Origin: Bacillota bacterium
GTDB taxonomy: Bacteria > Bacillota > Clostridia > Acetivibrionales > DSM-27016
Assembly (NCBI GenBank): GCA_023390115.1
Contig: JAEWDM010000004.1
Span: 1-64,000, forward strand
DNA: 64,000 bases
Direction: 5' to 3'
The notes under the pieces were generated by a model. That model had not been told where the DNA came from, did no database searches, and saw only the letters and a program-made list of their open reading frames with translations. A program made the translations under genes and the position numbers. The stretch's first letter is position 1. Each line of letters begins with the position of its first letter. Positions 35,210 through 43,997 of this stretch are shown one piece after another.

Positions 35210-35374
35210 ATGTACAGTAAAAATACCGAGCTTTTATTCTTTATACTGGTCTTCCTCTTGCTTTTTTATGACGACAGGTATCTGGAGCTGCGCAGGGCCA
35301 TAAATCCGAGAGCCGGGCTTGGAGACAGCAAAATACTTTTCTTTATACTTCTATTCCTTTTGCTTTTTTATTGA
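35210..35374 (+). CDS. Small protein with two near-identical hydrophobic segments
   Basis: The ATG at 35210 follows GGGAGGTTGCT; an upstream in-frame ATG at 35165 has no site. The 54-residue product has ELLFFILVFLLLFYDD near the start and ILFFILLFLLLFY at the very end, joined by a basic loop (RYLELRRAINPRAGLGDSK). It is therefore a hairpin-like, probably membrane-inserted peptide made of a duplicated segment. It opens a plus-strand run of small uncharacterised genes leading to sleB. A spore-envelope role is a guess from context. Confidence 0.75.
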   Translation: MYSKNTELLFFILVFLLLFYDDRYLELRRAINPRAGLGDSKILFFILLFLLLFY

Positions 35375-35542
35375 TACAGAGCGTCCGAATATTTTATAAA
35401 AGCGCTGTTGTTAAAGACAATTTTTTTATTTTGTAACACTTTATATGTTTTTTAATATTATATATGATAAAAGTATTTAATAAAAAAATAATATATCATG
35501 GGCAATCCGTATTAAATATTAAATTATAGAGAGGATGGTTTT

Positions 35543-35863
35543 ATGAATGAGTCACTGAATAAAAAACTGGCTGAAATGCTTGGAAAAATGGATGAAAAGG
35601 TGGTTAAGGCCAAGCTCAATTCCGCGCTTGATATGCTGAAAAAAGGCAATACAGAGGATCTTGCCAAAAAAGTAAACAAAATGGATAAGGAAGATCTGAT
35701 GAAAAAATTCAATGAGCTGGACGAGAGCAAGCTGAAGGAGCTTAATATTGATAAGGATGAGCTGAAGCAAAAAATATCCGGCGCAGACTTAGAAAAGCTG
35801 TCCCAGCTCATAGGAGAAAACGGAGATGAAATAGTTAAAAAAATTAAGGACTTTATTAAGTGA
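35543..35863 (+). CDS. Small Lys/Glu-rich helical protein, unknown
   Basis: The 106-residue protein is preceded by GAGAGGATGG. It is highly charged and alpha-helical, with leucine-spaced heptads (KKLAEMLGKMDEKVVKAKL and LKKGNTEDLAKKVNKMDKED) and short repeated K-M-D-x-E/K units. No membrane segment or known domain was seen. It precedes two other unknown small genes and sleB. The opening, with KKLAEMLGKM, resembles KEIAEMLGQE of the next gene, so the two could share an N-terminal motif. Confidence 0.75.
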   Translation: MNESLNKKLAEMLGKMDEKVVKAKLNSALDMLKKGNTEDLAKKVNKMDKEDLMKKFNELDESKLKELNIDKDELKQKISGADLEKLSQLIGENGDEIVKKIKDFIK

Positions 35864-35932
35864 TCCGTGAATATATTATTAATATGTTTAACAACCATCT
35901 GATCCCTTTTAGCAGTATTGGAGGCGTAATCA

Positions 35933-36334
35933 ATGAGTGATGATATGAATAAAAAGATAAAGGAAATAGCTGAAATGCTGGGGCAGGAGAATATGCCCGA
36001 TAACGTCAAGGGAATTATTAACCTTCTCACAAGCAGCGCAAGCCAGAGCCAGGAAAGGAAAAGCAATTCGCCTGAGGAGGATTCAGCCGTTGCGTCTTCA
36101 AGAGAGCAAAGCAGGGAAAAAAGTGAAATGGACGAAAATATAGAAATGCTCAGAAAAGTAAAAATGGTAATGGATCGTTTAAACAGCACAAATGATCCCA
36201 GAGTTAATCTGCTTACGGCAGTAAAACCCTTTCTGAGCAGCAGAAGACAAAAAAGACTGGGAACCTGTATAAGAATGATCCAGATGACCGGCCTTACAAG
36301 ACTTATGGAAGGATCTGATAAAAGTTCTTTATAA
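35933..36334 (+). CDS. Small hydrophilic protein, unknown
   Basis: This 133-residue protein starts at an ATG after TGGAGGCG. Its N-terminus (KKIKEIAEMLGQENMPDNVK) is helical. A Ser/Glu/Arg-rich, probably disordered centre follows, then a conserved-looking C-terminus with DPRVNLLTAVKPFLSSRRQK and IRMIQMTGLTRLM. No known domain was recognised. It lies 16 bases before the next gene and probably shares its transcript. Confidence 0.75.
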   Translation: MSDDMNKKIKEIAEMLGQENMPDNVKGIINLLTSSASQSQERKSNSPEEDSAVASSREQSREKSEMDENIEMLRKVKMVMDRLNSTNDPRVNLLTAVKPFLSSRRQKRLGTCIRMIQMTGLTRLMEGSDKSSL

Positions 36335-36350
36335 AGGGGGAAGAAGGGTA

Positions 36351-36698
36351 ATGCCTTACCGCAAAAAACCGCTATATAATAAGAAATATACATATTCAGG
36401 CTCTCTTTCAGACAATTATAAAGCACCTGCAAAGGATAAAACCTTTAACACAATAATAAAGGAATCCTTTGAAAAGAATAAGGACATTCCCCTGCCCAAC
36501 GAAAAGGAAATCCCTGACACTAATGATAACAGCAGCCGCGGGAAAAATAAATTCCCTCTGATGAACATTATAGGAGAACGCATCCATCTGGAGGAAATAA
36601 TTCTTATAGGACTTATTTTCCTTCTTATTTCTGAAGGGCTGAATGGAATAGAGGATGAGTTTCTTTTAATCATACTTATTTACATACTTTTGGCCTAA
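36351..36698 (+). CDS. Small protein with C-terminal hydrophobic hairpin, unknown
   Basis: The 115-residue protein has a basic, Tyr/Lys-rich N-terminal half (PYRKKPLYNKKYTY). A C-terminal pair of hydrophobic segments follows, LEEIILIGLIFLLISEG and EFLLIILIYILLA, separated by LNGIEDE. These segments resemble the paired hydrophobic stretches of the 54-residue protein at 35210, so both may belong to one class of small membrane peptides. A GGGGGAAGAAGGG site precedes the ATG. It is the last small gene before sleB. Confidence 0.75.
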   Translation: MPYRKKPLYNKKYTYSGSLSDNYKAPAKDKTFNTIIKESFEKNKDIPLPNEKEIPDTNDNSSRGKNKFPLMNIIGERIHLEEIILIGLIFLLISEGLNGIEDEFLLIILIYILLA

Positions 36699-36889
36699 TG
36701 TCAAATTTCCGCGTCACATCATACAATAAGGGGGCTTTTCCTGAGCCTCTATTTTATTGCTCTTTTTAAAATCCATGAATATTTTACTTCAAATAACAAA
36801 AAATATTTCTATGAATTATACTTTACTCTAAACAGTGCTTTGCTTTTTTTTAAAAGCAAGTTATTTCAAGTTGTTTAAGGAGGATTAAT

Positions 36890-37591
36890 TTGCAAAAGAC
36901 GAAGCTGTTATCATGTTTTTTAGTGCTTGCAGTTACACTTCTGCTTTGCGGCACAGCACTTTACGGGAATGGTGTGACAAATTTGTACGGCTACAGCAGG
37001 GCGGCCCTTTCATATTACGGCTCAAGCGGGCAGGAGGTAAAAAACATCCAGTCAAAGCTAAAGAGCTGGGGGTATTACAATGGAGCAGTAGACGGAATAT
37101 ACGGCTATCAAACCTATACGGCGGTACGGGACTTCCAATATAAAAATAAATTAGAGGTGGACGGTGTTGCAGGCTCCGAGACGCTTTCGGCCCTGGGACT
37201 TCCTACAGGTGAAGCCGAATCATCCGCATCAAACTGGAAAAGCAGCGATGTGAAGCTTCTTGCCCACCTGATCCACGGGGAAGCAAGGGGCGAGCCATAC
37301 ACAGGCAAGGTAGCTGTTGCAGCGGTTATAATGAACAGAATAAGAGACGGACGGTTTCCCAAAACAATATCAGGGGTAGTATATCAACCGGGCGCCTTTG
37401 ATGCCGTTGCGGACGGTCAGATAAATTTAGAGCCCGACGACTCGTCGTATAAAGCCGCCAGAGATGCATTAAACGGGTGGGATCCCTCATACGGTTCTAT
37501 CTATTATTACAATCCCTCCACAGCAACCAGCAGTTGGATATGGACAAGGCAAATCATTGTAAAGATAGGGAAACACAATTTTGCGAAATAA
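36890..37591 (+). CDS. sleB: Spore cortex-lytic enzyme, SleB family
   Basis: The start is TTG at 36890 behind AAGGAGG, giving 233 residues. A signal peptide (residues about 1-25) is followed by a peptidoglycan-binding domain at about 40-105 (GSSGQEVKNIQSKLKSWGYY, VDGIYGYQTYTAVRDFQ). The SleB/hydrolase-2 domain spans about 115-233, with LLAHLIHGEARGEPYTGKVA carrying the catalytic Glu, AAVIMNRIRDGRFPKTI and QPGAFDAV. SleB is a lytic transglycosylase acting on muramic-lactam peptidoglycan of the spore cortex during germination. It implies a spore-former. No ypeB homologue follows. Confidence 0.93.
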   Translation: MQKTKLLSCFLVLAVTLLLCGTALYGNGVTNLYGYSRAALSYYGSSGQEVKNIQSKLKSWGYYNGAVDGIYGYQTYTAVRDFQYKNKLEVDGVAGSETLSALGLPTGEAESSASNWKSSDVKLLAHLIHGEARGEPYTGKVAVAAVIMNRIRDGRFPKTISGVVYQPGAFDAVADGQINLEPDDSSYKAARDALNGWDPSYGSIYYYNPSTATSSWIWTRQIIVKIGKHNFAK

Positions 37592-37613
37592 TTTAATCGA
37601 AGGAGGAGGCTTA

Positions 37614-38378
37614 TCATGCCGCCTCCTCCTTCAAAAGCCTTTTATTCTTTACAGAAAGTATTTTAAAAGCGGCAAATACATATGTAATGAGAACTGAGAA
37701 AAACGCCGTATAGAAAATCCACTTTATTATAAGAGCCGCGATTGTGCCGCTTATGCCCATAATAATCAATTGAAATAAAATGAAAATAATATCAAAAGCA
37801 ATAAACCTCGAAACCAGGCCCCAGAAATACCCGTCCGCCGTACGCTTTCCCATTATAAATGCCTTTGCGCCATAAGTCATGGCGGCGGGATACCAGAACG
37901 ACATGTATGTCCGAAAGAACATGAAGCCCAGAAACACAACGCTTAGCGTTATAAAATCAATAACAACCGCTGTAATCAAAAGCTCCGGACTTCCGGAAAG
38001 CGCGGCGTTTGTTATAACCATTGCAGGGACTGAGGCAACAAGTATAAAAACGGCAAACACAACTGTAAGAAACAGGAACGCAAACGACATAAGAAATATG
38101 CGGAAAAAGAACCTTTTTATTCCCGAGGTAAACTCACCTCTCTCCTTAGGCTTCCCTTCAAGGGCGTTGTTAACCATTCCGAAATACCCCGAAAAAATTA
38201 TTCCTATGCAAATGGAAACGGCTACAAGAAACGCCGCCAGCAGAATAATCCCCTGAACGTTCATGACCACCTTAAGCACTATCTGAAGCATTATAACTAT
38301 GCTTTGAAATATGTCTCCTCCGCTTAAGGTACTCCACTTTAAAAATATATTGGTCAAAGGGTTAAAATTATCTATCAC
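37614..38378 (-). CDS. Multi-pass membrane protein, unknown; true start uncertain
   Basis: The 254-residue frame begins at GTG 38378 and has about six transmembrane helices with a central basic loop. A stretch YPAAMTYGAKAFIMGKR recalls the F-x-x-C-F-I-L-D-G-N-K-G segment of the membrane protein at 58872-59669, suggesting distant relatedness. The GTG has no ribosome-binding site. The frame stays open for about 33 codons upstream and encodes a further helix (RPLIIVFFSIIAFAYC). The only good ribosome-binding site (AAGGAAGGTGG, about 38470) is followed by ACG rather than ATG. The real start may be non-canonical or the gene slightly damaged. No function can be assigned. Confidence 0.75.
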   Translation of the reverse strand: MIDNFNPLTNIFLKWSTLSGGDIFQSIVIMLQIVLKVVMNVQGIILLAAFLVAVSICIGIIFSGYFGMVNNALEGKPKERGEFTSGIKRFFFRIFLMSFAFLFLTVVFAVFILVASVPAMVITNAALSGSPELLITAVVIDFITLSVVFLGFMFFRTYMSFWYPAAMTYGAKAFIMGKRTADGYFWGLVSRFIAFDIIFILFQLIIMGISGTIAALIIKWIFYTAFFSVLITYVFAAFKILSVKNKRLLKEEAA

Positions 38379-38583
38379 ACAGTATGCAAATGCAATTATA
38401 CTGAAAAATACAATAATCAGAGGCCTGCTCAGTATAACGCGTATGGTTTTCCCGAAGGCTTTCGTAAAACCACCTTCCTTCTTAAATTAATTATATACGG
38501 CTTTTCTAAATTTAGACTTAAGCCCAGTGGTAATTATAGCACACTCTAATTATGGTGTAAATATCGACACAAAATGCGGTCTC

Positions 38584-40737
38584 TTATATTCCCTTCATGC
38601 TAAGCGATATCCTTTTTCTTGCGGCATCCACATCCAATACCCTTACTTTGACAATGTCTCCCACGGCCACAACCTCCATCGGGCTTCGTATAAATCTGTC
38701 GCACAGCTCGGATATATGCACAAGCCCGTCCTGATGCACACCGATATCCACAAAAGCACCAAAATCCGCGACATTTCTTACTGTCCCCATCAGCACCATT
38801 CCCTGCCTCAAATCCTCCATGTGCATCACATCCGCCATAAGCATCGGCTTAGGAAGCTCATCCCTGGGGTCTCTTCCAGGCTTTAAAAGCTCATCTATTA
38901 TGTCAAGCAGCGTAGGCACTCCAACCCCCGCCTGTTCGGCAACATCTTTCAGTCCCTTCTTTAAAACCTGATTTTTAAGGTCTCCCAGCTTCCTGTCTCT
39001 AACGTCATTCAAGGTATAGCCCATTATTTGCAAAAGGCTTTTTGAGGCGGCATAGGACTCGGGGTGTACTGAGGTATTGTCCAGTATGTTTTCCCCTCCG
39101 GGAACCCTTAAGAATCCTGCACACTGCTCAAATGCTTTATTCCCAAGCTTCTTTACCTCACGGATTTCCTTCCTGCTCTTAAACCTTCCATTAAGCTCCC
39201 TGAACTCTATAATATTTTTAGCAATTGCGGAATTGATCCCCGATACATACGACAAAAGTGATGCGGATGCCGTATTCAGATCAATACCCACACTGTTTAC
39301 ACAATCCTCTACAACATTGCCGAGGGACTCTCCCAGTCTTTTCTGGTTCATGTCGTGCTGGTACTGCCCGACCCCTATGGCTCTGGGGTCTATCTTAACA
39401 AGCTCGGCAAGAGGGTCCTGAAGCCTTCTGGCGATTGAAACGGCACTCCTCAATGCAACATCAAACTCGGGGAATTCCTCCGCGGCCAGCTTTGACGCCG
39501 AATAAACAGACGCACCCGCTTCGCTCACCACCATATAGTATACTTCTCTATCTATCTCTTTAATCAATTCCGCTATAAATATTTCCGATTCCTTCGAAGC
39601 GGTTCCGTTTCCTATGGATATAATATCAACCCTATGCCTGCTTATAATGCCCTTCAGCGCCTTTTTTGCTTCCTCCACCCTGTTCTGAGGGGGAGTGGGA
39701 TAGACAACGGCAGTTTCCAGCACCTTTCCGGTATCGTCAACAACTCCTATTTTGCAGCCCGTCCTGTAGGCGGGGTCAAGCCCCAAGACCACTCTTCCCT
39801 TTACCGGAGGCTGCAGAAGAAGGTTTTTCAAATTGACTGCAAACACCTTCATGGCCTGCTCCTCGGCCCGCTCTGTCAGCTCATTTCTTACCTCTCTCTC
39901 TATGGATGGGCCCATCAGCCGCTTATAGCAATCTTCCACCGCCTCCCCGACATATTTTGAGGTAATGGCACGGGGGCTTTTAACGGTTTGTGCTTTCAGG
40001 AAGTCTATGATGCGCTCCCCGGGTACATCTATTCCCGCCTGAAGGTACTCCTCCTTTTCCCCTCTGTTGACAGCCAGTACCCTGTGCGCCGCAATTTTCT
40101 CCAACGGCTCTTTAAAGTCATAGTACATTCTGTATACCGAATCCTCTTCTTTCCTTGCCTTTGAGGAAAGCATACCGTACCTGAAAAACATTTCCCTCAC
40201 ATTTTTTCTGTATTCCGCGTTGTCCGAGATATTTTCCGCTATTATATCCTTTGCCCCGTCCAATGCCTCCCCAATTGTACACACCTGCTTTGCGGGGTCG
40301 ACAAAAGGCTGCGCAACAGCTTCTACGCTTCCCTTGAATATGCTCTGAAGGTAGATAATATTTGCAAGGGACTCTAAGCCCTTCTCCTTTGCAATTGTGG
40401 CCCTGGTCCTTCTTTTGGGCCTGAAGGGCCTGTAAATATCCTCAATCTCCTGCAACGTAAGGCATTTATCCAATGCAGCGGAAATCTCCGGCGTAAGCTT
40501 CCCCTGCTCGTCTATCAGTCTTTTGGCGTCCTCTCTTTTCTCATTAAGGCTTCTTAAGTACATAAGCCTCTCATAAAGCTCTCTTAGAACCTGATCGTTC
40601 AGCTCTCCTGTGGCCTCCTTACGGTAACGGGCTATAAAAGGTATTGTATTCCCTTCGTCTATAAGCCTTACGGTATTCTGAACCTGAAACGGCTTGAGCT
40701 TGAATTCCTGTATCAATTGTGAAATAATATCTGACAT
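38584..40737 (-). CDS. tex: Tex-family RNA-binding transcription accessory protein
   Basis: This 717-residue protein has the standard Tex layout: N-terminal HTH-like domain with TIPFIARYRKEATGELND, and a YqgF/RNase H-like domain with VLGLDPAYRTGCKIGVVD. Helix-hairpin-helix segments follow (DLNTASASLLSYVSGIN), then a C-terminal S1 domain (MVLMGTVRNVADFGAFVDIG...VHISEL). Tex binds nucleic acid and influences transcription and stress responses. The length and order match the family. It is transcribed alone, divergent from the GGDEF gene. Confidence 0.95.
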   Translation of the reverse strand: MSDIISQLIQEFKLKPFQVQNTVRLIDEGNTIPFIARYRKEATGELNDQVLRELYERLMYLRSLNEKREDAKRLIDEQGKLTPEISAALDKCLTLQEIEDIYRPFRPKRRTRATIAKEKGLESLANIIYLQSIFKGSVEAVAQPFVDPAKQVCTIGEALDGAKDIIAENISDNAEYRKNVREMFFRYGMLSSKARKEEDSVYRMYYDFKEPLEKIAAHRVLAVNRGEKEEYLQAGIDVPGERIIDFLKAQTVKSPRAITSKYVGEAVEDCYKRLMGPSIEREVRNELTERAEEQAMKVFAVNLKNLLLQPPVKGRVVLGLDPAYRTGCKIGVVDDTGKVLETAVVYPTPPQNRVEEAKKALKGIISRHRVDIISIGNGTASKESEIFIAELIKEIDREVYYMVVSEAGASVYSASKLAAEEFPEFDVALRSAVSIARRLQDPLAELVKIDPRAIGVGQYQHDMNQKRLGESLGNVVEDCVNSVGIDLNTASASLLSYVSGINSAIAKNIIEFRELNGRFKSRKEIREVKKLGNKAFEQCAGFLRVPGGENILDNTSVHPESYAASKSLLQIMGYTLNDVRDRKLGDLKNQVLKKGLKDVAEQAGVGVPTLLDIIDELLKPGRDPRDELPKPMLMADVMHMEDLRQGMVLMGTVRNVADFGAFVDIGVHQDGLVHISELCDRFIRSPMEVVAVGDIVKVRVLDVDAARKRISLSMKGI

Positions 40738-40842
40738 ATATCCTCCAAAATAAGCTTATTGGTATATATTATACACTTTACCCCAATAATATAGAAGATG
40801 CCTTGCTTATAAAATCTTAAAGCCGGTATAATGGAGGATTTT

Positions 40843-41802
40843 ATGCTGAAAAATAAAGAAATAAACATACTTCTGATAGATCCCGACCCTATCTCGGCAG
40901 GAAAGCTTTCCCGGCATTTAAGCGGCATAGGCTACACAACCTCCTTAGCCCGCACTCCTGGCATGGCCCGCGAGCTTATGGCTTCCTCAATGCCCGGTAT
41001 AATAATAATAGACATGCTTATGGAGGATGAAAGCGGCAAAGAGCTGATGCCCGAAATAAGCGATACCGCCAAGCTGCATGGCACTCCCTTAATAGTATTG
41101 TCCTCCTCAAACGATATTGATGCAAAAACCTATGCCTTCGCATGGGGCGCAAGCGATTATATATTGAAGCCCTTCAGCTTCCGTGAGCTTACCTCACGCA
41201 TTAACGTCCATCTGAAGGCTTCGGGCAGGCACAACGAGCTTAAGGAAAAGGTTAAAAAGCTGACGGCAAGAAATACGGCTCTCAGAAAAATGGCTCTTAC
41301 CGATACATTAACAGGGCTGTATAACAGGAACTATATAGCAGGCAGCCTGCATATAACCCTTGCACGCTCAATAAGATCCGGTGAGCCGATATCCTTTATT
41401 ATGGCAGACATAGACTTTTTTAAAACGATTAACGACACTTACGGACACCAGACAGGCGACTGTGTGCTTAAGGATGCCTCAAAAATTATAAAGCACTCGG
41501 TCAGAGAGGCGGATATAGTTTCAAGATACGGAGGAGAGGAATTCCTCATTGTGTGTCCCAACACCGGGGCCTCAGGTGCAAGAAAGATCTCCGAGAGAAT
41601 ACGGAGCAATATAGACAGCAATATCTTTATATGCGGAGGCCACAGCATACATATAACAATAAGTCTGGGTATAAGAAGCATGGCTGTAAAGCAGGGAGCA
41701 AAAACAGATATTATCATGAATAAGCTGATTAAGGAAGCGGACATGGCCCTTTACAAGGCAAAATTCAAGGGCCGCAACAGGATTGAGGTGTTCAGCCTGT
41801 GA
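40843..41802 (+). CDS. Response regulator with GGDEF output (diguanylate cyclase)
   Basis: The ATG at 40843 follows ATGGAGGATTTT, giving 319 residues. The receiver domain (about 5-125) has IDPDP, the phospho-acceptor Asp in IIIIDMLME and the conserved Lys in YILKPF. A short coiled linker leads to the GGDEF domain (about 150-319) with an active RYGGEEF signature, DIDFFKTINDTYGHQ and an upstream READ that fits the RxxD inhibitory site. It should make cyclic di-GMP under phosphorylation control. No histidine kinase is adjacent. Its end overlaps the convergent PfkB gene by 11 bases. Confidence 0.93.
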   Translation: MLKNKEINILLIDPDPISAGKLSRHLSGIGYTTSLARTPGMARELMASSMPGIIIIDMLMEDESGKELMPEISDTAKLHGTPLIVLSSSNDIDAKTYAFAWGASDYILKPFSFRELTSRINVHLKASGRHNELKEKVKKLTARNTALRKMALTDTLTGLYNRNYIAGSLHITLARSIRSGEPISFIMADIDFFKTINDTYGHQTGDCVLKDASKIIKHSVREADIVSRYGGEEFLIVCPNTGASGARKISERIRSNIDSNIFICGGHSIHITISLGIRSMAVKQGAKTDIIMNKLIKEADMALYKAKFKGRNRIEVFSL

Positions 41803-42727
41803 GCCTCCTGACTATTGTCTCCTCCCTGTACCTGTCAACCAGCCCGCCGGTCACAACGCCTATTCCCTTAAACTGCGTATTTGCAACGGCACAAGCCGTT
41901 CCAAGCCTGAAAGCCTCCTCCAGAGTATAGTCCCCGGCCAATGCGGCGGCAAAGCCTGCCACCATAGAATCCCCCGAGCCTATTGTATTAACAGCCTCCA
42001 CCACAGGATTTACCGCCTCAAGCACCGTATCGCCCGACACAAGCAAGGCACCCCCGGCCCCCAGAGAGGCTGTCACCACCTCCACGCCCTGTGAGTTTAT
42101 AAGCCTGCACGCGCCTATTATATCATCCTTAGTTTCAAGCGTCCTTCCTACATATCCGCTCAGCTCCCTTATGTTGGGCTTTACCATATAAGGCTTTGCC
42201 TTTATTCCCTCAGCCAGCATTTTATTGCTGCTGTCAAGAATGACCTTTATATTGCGGCTGCCGGATATTTCTATAAGCGTTCGGTAAAAATCTTCCGGAA
42301 TGCCATGCGGAAGTCCTCCTGAGCATACCAGCACACTGGTCCTTTCCAGAACCTTTTTAAAATCTCCAAGGAAGGCTTCGGCGTCGGCAGGGGTTATATA
42401 CGGGCCTCTTTCCAGAAGCTCTGTCTCGGTATTGCTTGCCCTGTCTATTATGTTGATATTGGTTCTGGACTCTCCCCTGACCTCCGTAAAAAACGTATGC
42501 ACTTTAAGCCCCTCAAGCTGTGACACAAGCCAGCTTCCAGTCTCTCCTGCCTTAAATCCGACGGCATTGACCTGCTGTCCTAAAATCGCCGCCACTCTGG
42601 CAACATTTATTCCCTTCCCCCCTGCCGATTTAACTGTATCCTCAAGCCTGTAAAGCCCGCCGGCCGAAAAATCATCCACAAAGTATATCTTATCTATGGC
42701 AGGACTTAAAACCACTGCGGTAATCAT
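41792..42727 (-). CDS. PfkB family sugar kinase (1-phosphofructokinase-like)
   Basis: This 311-residue protein has the PfkB N-terminal signature GGKGINVARVAAILG and the C-terminal ATP/anion-hole signature NTIGSGDSMVAGFAAAL with the catalytic Asp. The opening (TAVVLSPAIDKIY) and length fit the FruK/LacC subgroup, which phosphorylates fructose-1-phosphate or tagatose-6-phosphate. No PTS or aldolase gene is adjacent, so the substrate is not fixed. It is the only gene of its unit and overlaps the end of the convergent diguanylate cyclase gene. Confidence 0.88.
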   Translation of the reverse strand: MITAVVLSPAIDKIYFVDDFSAGGLYRLEDTVKSAGGKGINVARVAAILGQQVNAVGFKAGETGSWLVSQLEGLKVHTFFTEVRGESRTNINIIDRASNTETELLERGPYITPADAEAFLGDFKKVLERTSVLVCSGGLPHGIPEDFYRTLIEISGSRNIKVILDSSNKMLAEGIKAKPYMVKPNIRELSGYVGRTLETKDDIIGACRLINSQGVEVVTASLGAGGALLVSGDTVLEAVNPVVEAVNTIGSGDSMVAGFAAALAGDYTLEEAFRLGTACAVANTQFKGIGVVTGGLVDRYREETIVRRLTG

Positions 42728-42850
42728 AAATAGCCTCCCAAAATCATTAGCCGTATTGTGACAGGTACATATCCCCTCATATACCCCATGCTAATTATAG
42801 CACTCGGGCTATAATTTTGAAATCGGTTTCTTTATTAAAGGACGTAATTA

Positions 42851-42901
42851 ACTCACCCCCCTGCCTCCTCTCTTTTCAAAAGAGGGGGCAGGGGGGTGAG
42901 T
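42851..42901. repeat. 51-bp near-perfect palindrome
   Basis: ACTCACCCCCCTGCC (42851-42865) is an exact inverted copy of GGCAGGGGGGTGAGT (42887-42901), and the centre also pairs (CTCTTTT / AAAAGAG). The whole is a single long hairpin with one small bulge. It lies in an intergenic gap and looks like a mobile repeat unit of the interspersed type. Confidence 0.65.
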
Positions 42902-42912
42902 ACACCATTTAT

Positions 42913-42951
42913 ACAGGAGGCTGCGGACCCTTAGAGCCCGCAGCCTCCTGT
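42913..42951. terminator. Bidirectional terminator-like hairpin
   Basis: ACAGGAGGCTGCGG (42913-42926) pairs perfectly with CCGCAGCCTCCTGT (42938-42951) around an 11-base loop. On the plus strand TTTCTTGT follows, a moderate T tract. It ends 15 bases after the stop of the minus-strand small gene and may terminate both strands. Confidence 0.6.
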
Positions 42952-42966
42952 TTCTTGTCTATGCCC

Positions 42967-43116
42967 TTACTTACGTCCCTGCTTTCCGCCGCTTTTGCCC
43001 TTATTGTCATACTTCTCCGCATAGCCCGCATGGGATGCGTTCTCTCCAAGCTGATCATTGCTGGGCCCCGCACCGGTCTTGGCCATTTTGCTTCCGTTCA
43101 TATTTTTTTTACCCAT
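42967..43116 (-). CDS. Small basic Gly/Lys/Asn-rich protein (possible spore protein)
   Basis: The ATG at 43116 follows GAGAGGAGC at good spacing; an upstream ATG at 43167 has none. The 49-residue product is basic and hydrophilic (GKKNMNGSKMAKTGAGPSND, then ASHAGYAEKYDNKGKSGGKQ). This composition recalls minor small acid-soluble spore proteins, but I cannot match a named family. It has its own strong hairpin downstream and is probably monocistronic. Confidence 0.65.
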   Translation of the reverse strand: MGKKNMNGSKMAKTGAGPSNDQLGENASHAGYAEKYDNKGKSGGKQGRK

Positions 43117-43238
43117 ATAAATGCTCCTCTCAAGATAATGTTTTACACCTGTAAATATTATCTGCAAAGCCTTAAGCTTTTATTACATCTCAAACTCCGC
43201 TTAATATCTTTCCCAAAAAAAGAAAGCCTATTCGGCTT

Positions 43239-43976
43239 CTATTTAACAGCCTTTACTACAAGCATAAATGAATTTTCGTTATAAGGCGCGCCGCTGAAGT
43301 CCCCGTAAAGGCTTATATCCTTAAAGCCTTCCTGCTCCAGCATTCCAACCATATCACCGCTCATAAGAGGAAAGAGCGGGACTGTGTTTTCATAGCTCTG
43401 CACCTCATTATTATTAATTACTGTAAGGACGGTGTTGAAATTAATCAGCCCCGTGTCATGACAATATTTATATCGCCTCGTAAACTTAAGTCCCGCCTCA
43501 TGATTTGTAATGTCCGGAAGCTCCTTCATATTAAGCCCCATAATTCTATCGTAATTAATGATCTGGACAACAAGCCTGCCTCCATGCCGTAAATTAGAAT
43601 ACATCTGGCCCAGGACATCCGATATTTCCTTTTTCCCCGCCAAGTGGACTATGGAATTCCCTATACAGTAAACACAATCGTTCTCTTCCGCCACCGTGCC
43701 CCCTAAATTTCTCATATCGCATTTAAAGGCACATATATCCATTCCCTCGTCTGATGCCTTGCTTTTTGTCTTTTCTATCATTTTTTCGTCAATATCCACT
43801 GCGGTTACATTATAGCCCAGCTTTGCCAGTTCTATGGCGTAGCCTCCGGAACCGCAGGCGACATCCACAACATTTTTTGGCGGAGCGCCTGCACACTCCC
43901 TTATAAAATCAAGCTGCGCCCGTCCTACGGGGAAAATATAATCATAATACCTGCTTATTTGTTCATAAAAGCCCAT
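43239..43976 (-). CDS. Class I SAM-dependent methyltransferase
   Basis: The ATG at 43976 follows AAGGGGAG, giving 245 residues. The Rossmann methyltransferase motifs are clear: VVDVACGSGGYAIELAKLG (motif I), VTAVDIDEKMIE (post-I), CDCVYCIG-like strand around residue 100 and GGRLVVQIINYD (motif III region). The start YEQISRYYDYIF is typical of the small-molecule methyltransferase group. It follows the FAD oxidoreductase gene by 21 bases, so they form a two-gene unit. Substrate is unknown. Confidence 0.9.
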   Translation of the reverse strand: MGFYEQISRYYDYIFPVGRAQLDFIRECAGAPPKNVVDVACGSGGYAIELAKLGYNVTAVDIDEKMIEKTKSKASDEGMDICAFKCDMRNLGGTVAEENDCVYCIGNSIVHLAGKKEISDVLGQMYSNLRHGGRLVVQIINYDRIMGLNMKELPDITNHEAGLKFTRRYKYCHDTGLINFNTVLTVINNNEVQSYENTVPLFPLMSGDMVGMLEQEGFKDISLYGDFSGAPYNENSFMLVVKAVK

Positions 43977-43997
43977 TGCACAGCTCCCCTTCATTCA

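Noticed and set aside
43168..43238. Additional leader ORF before the methyltransferase end
   Set aside because: Only short frames without ribosome-binding sites were found in this gap.
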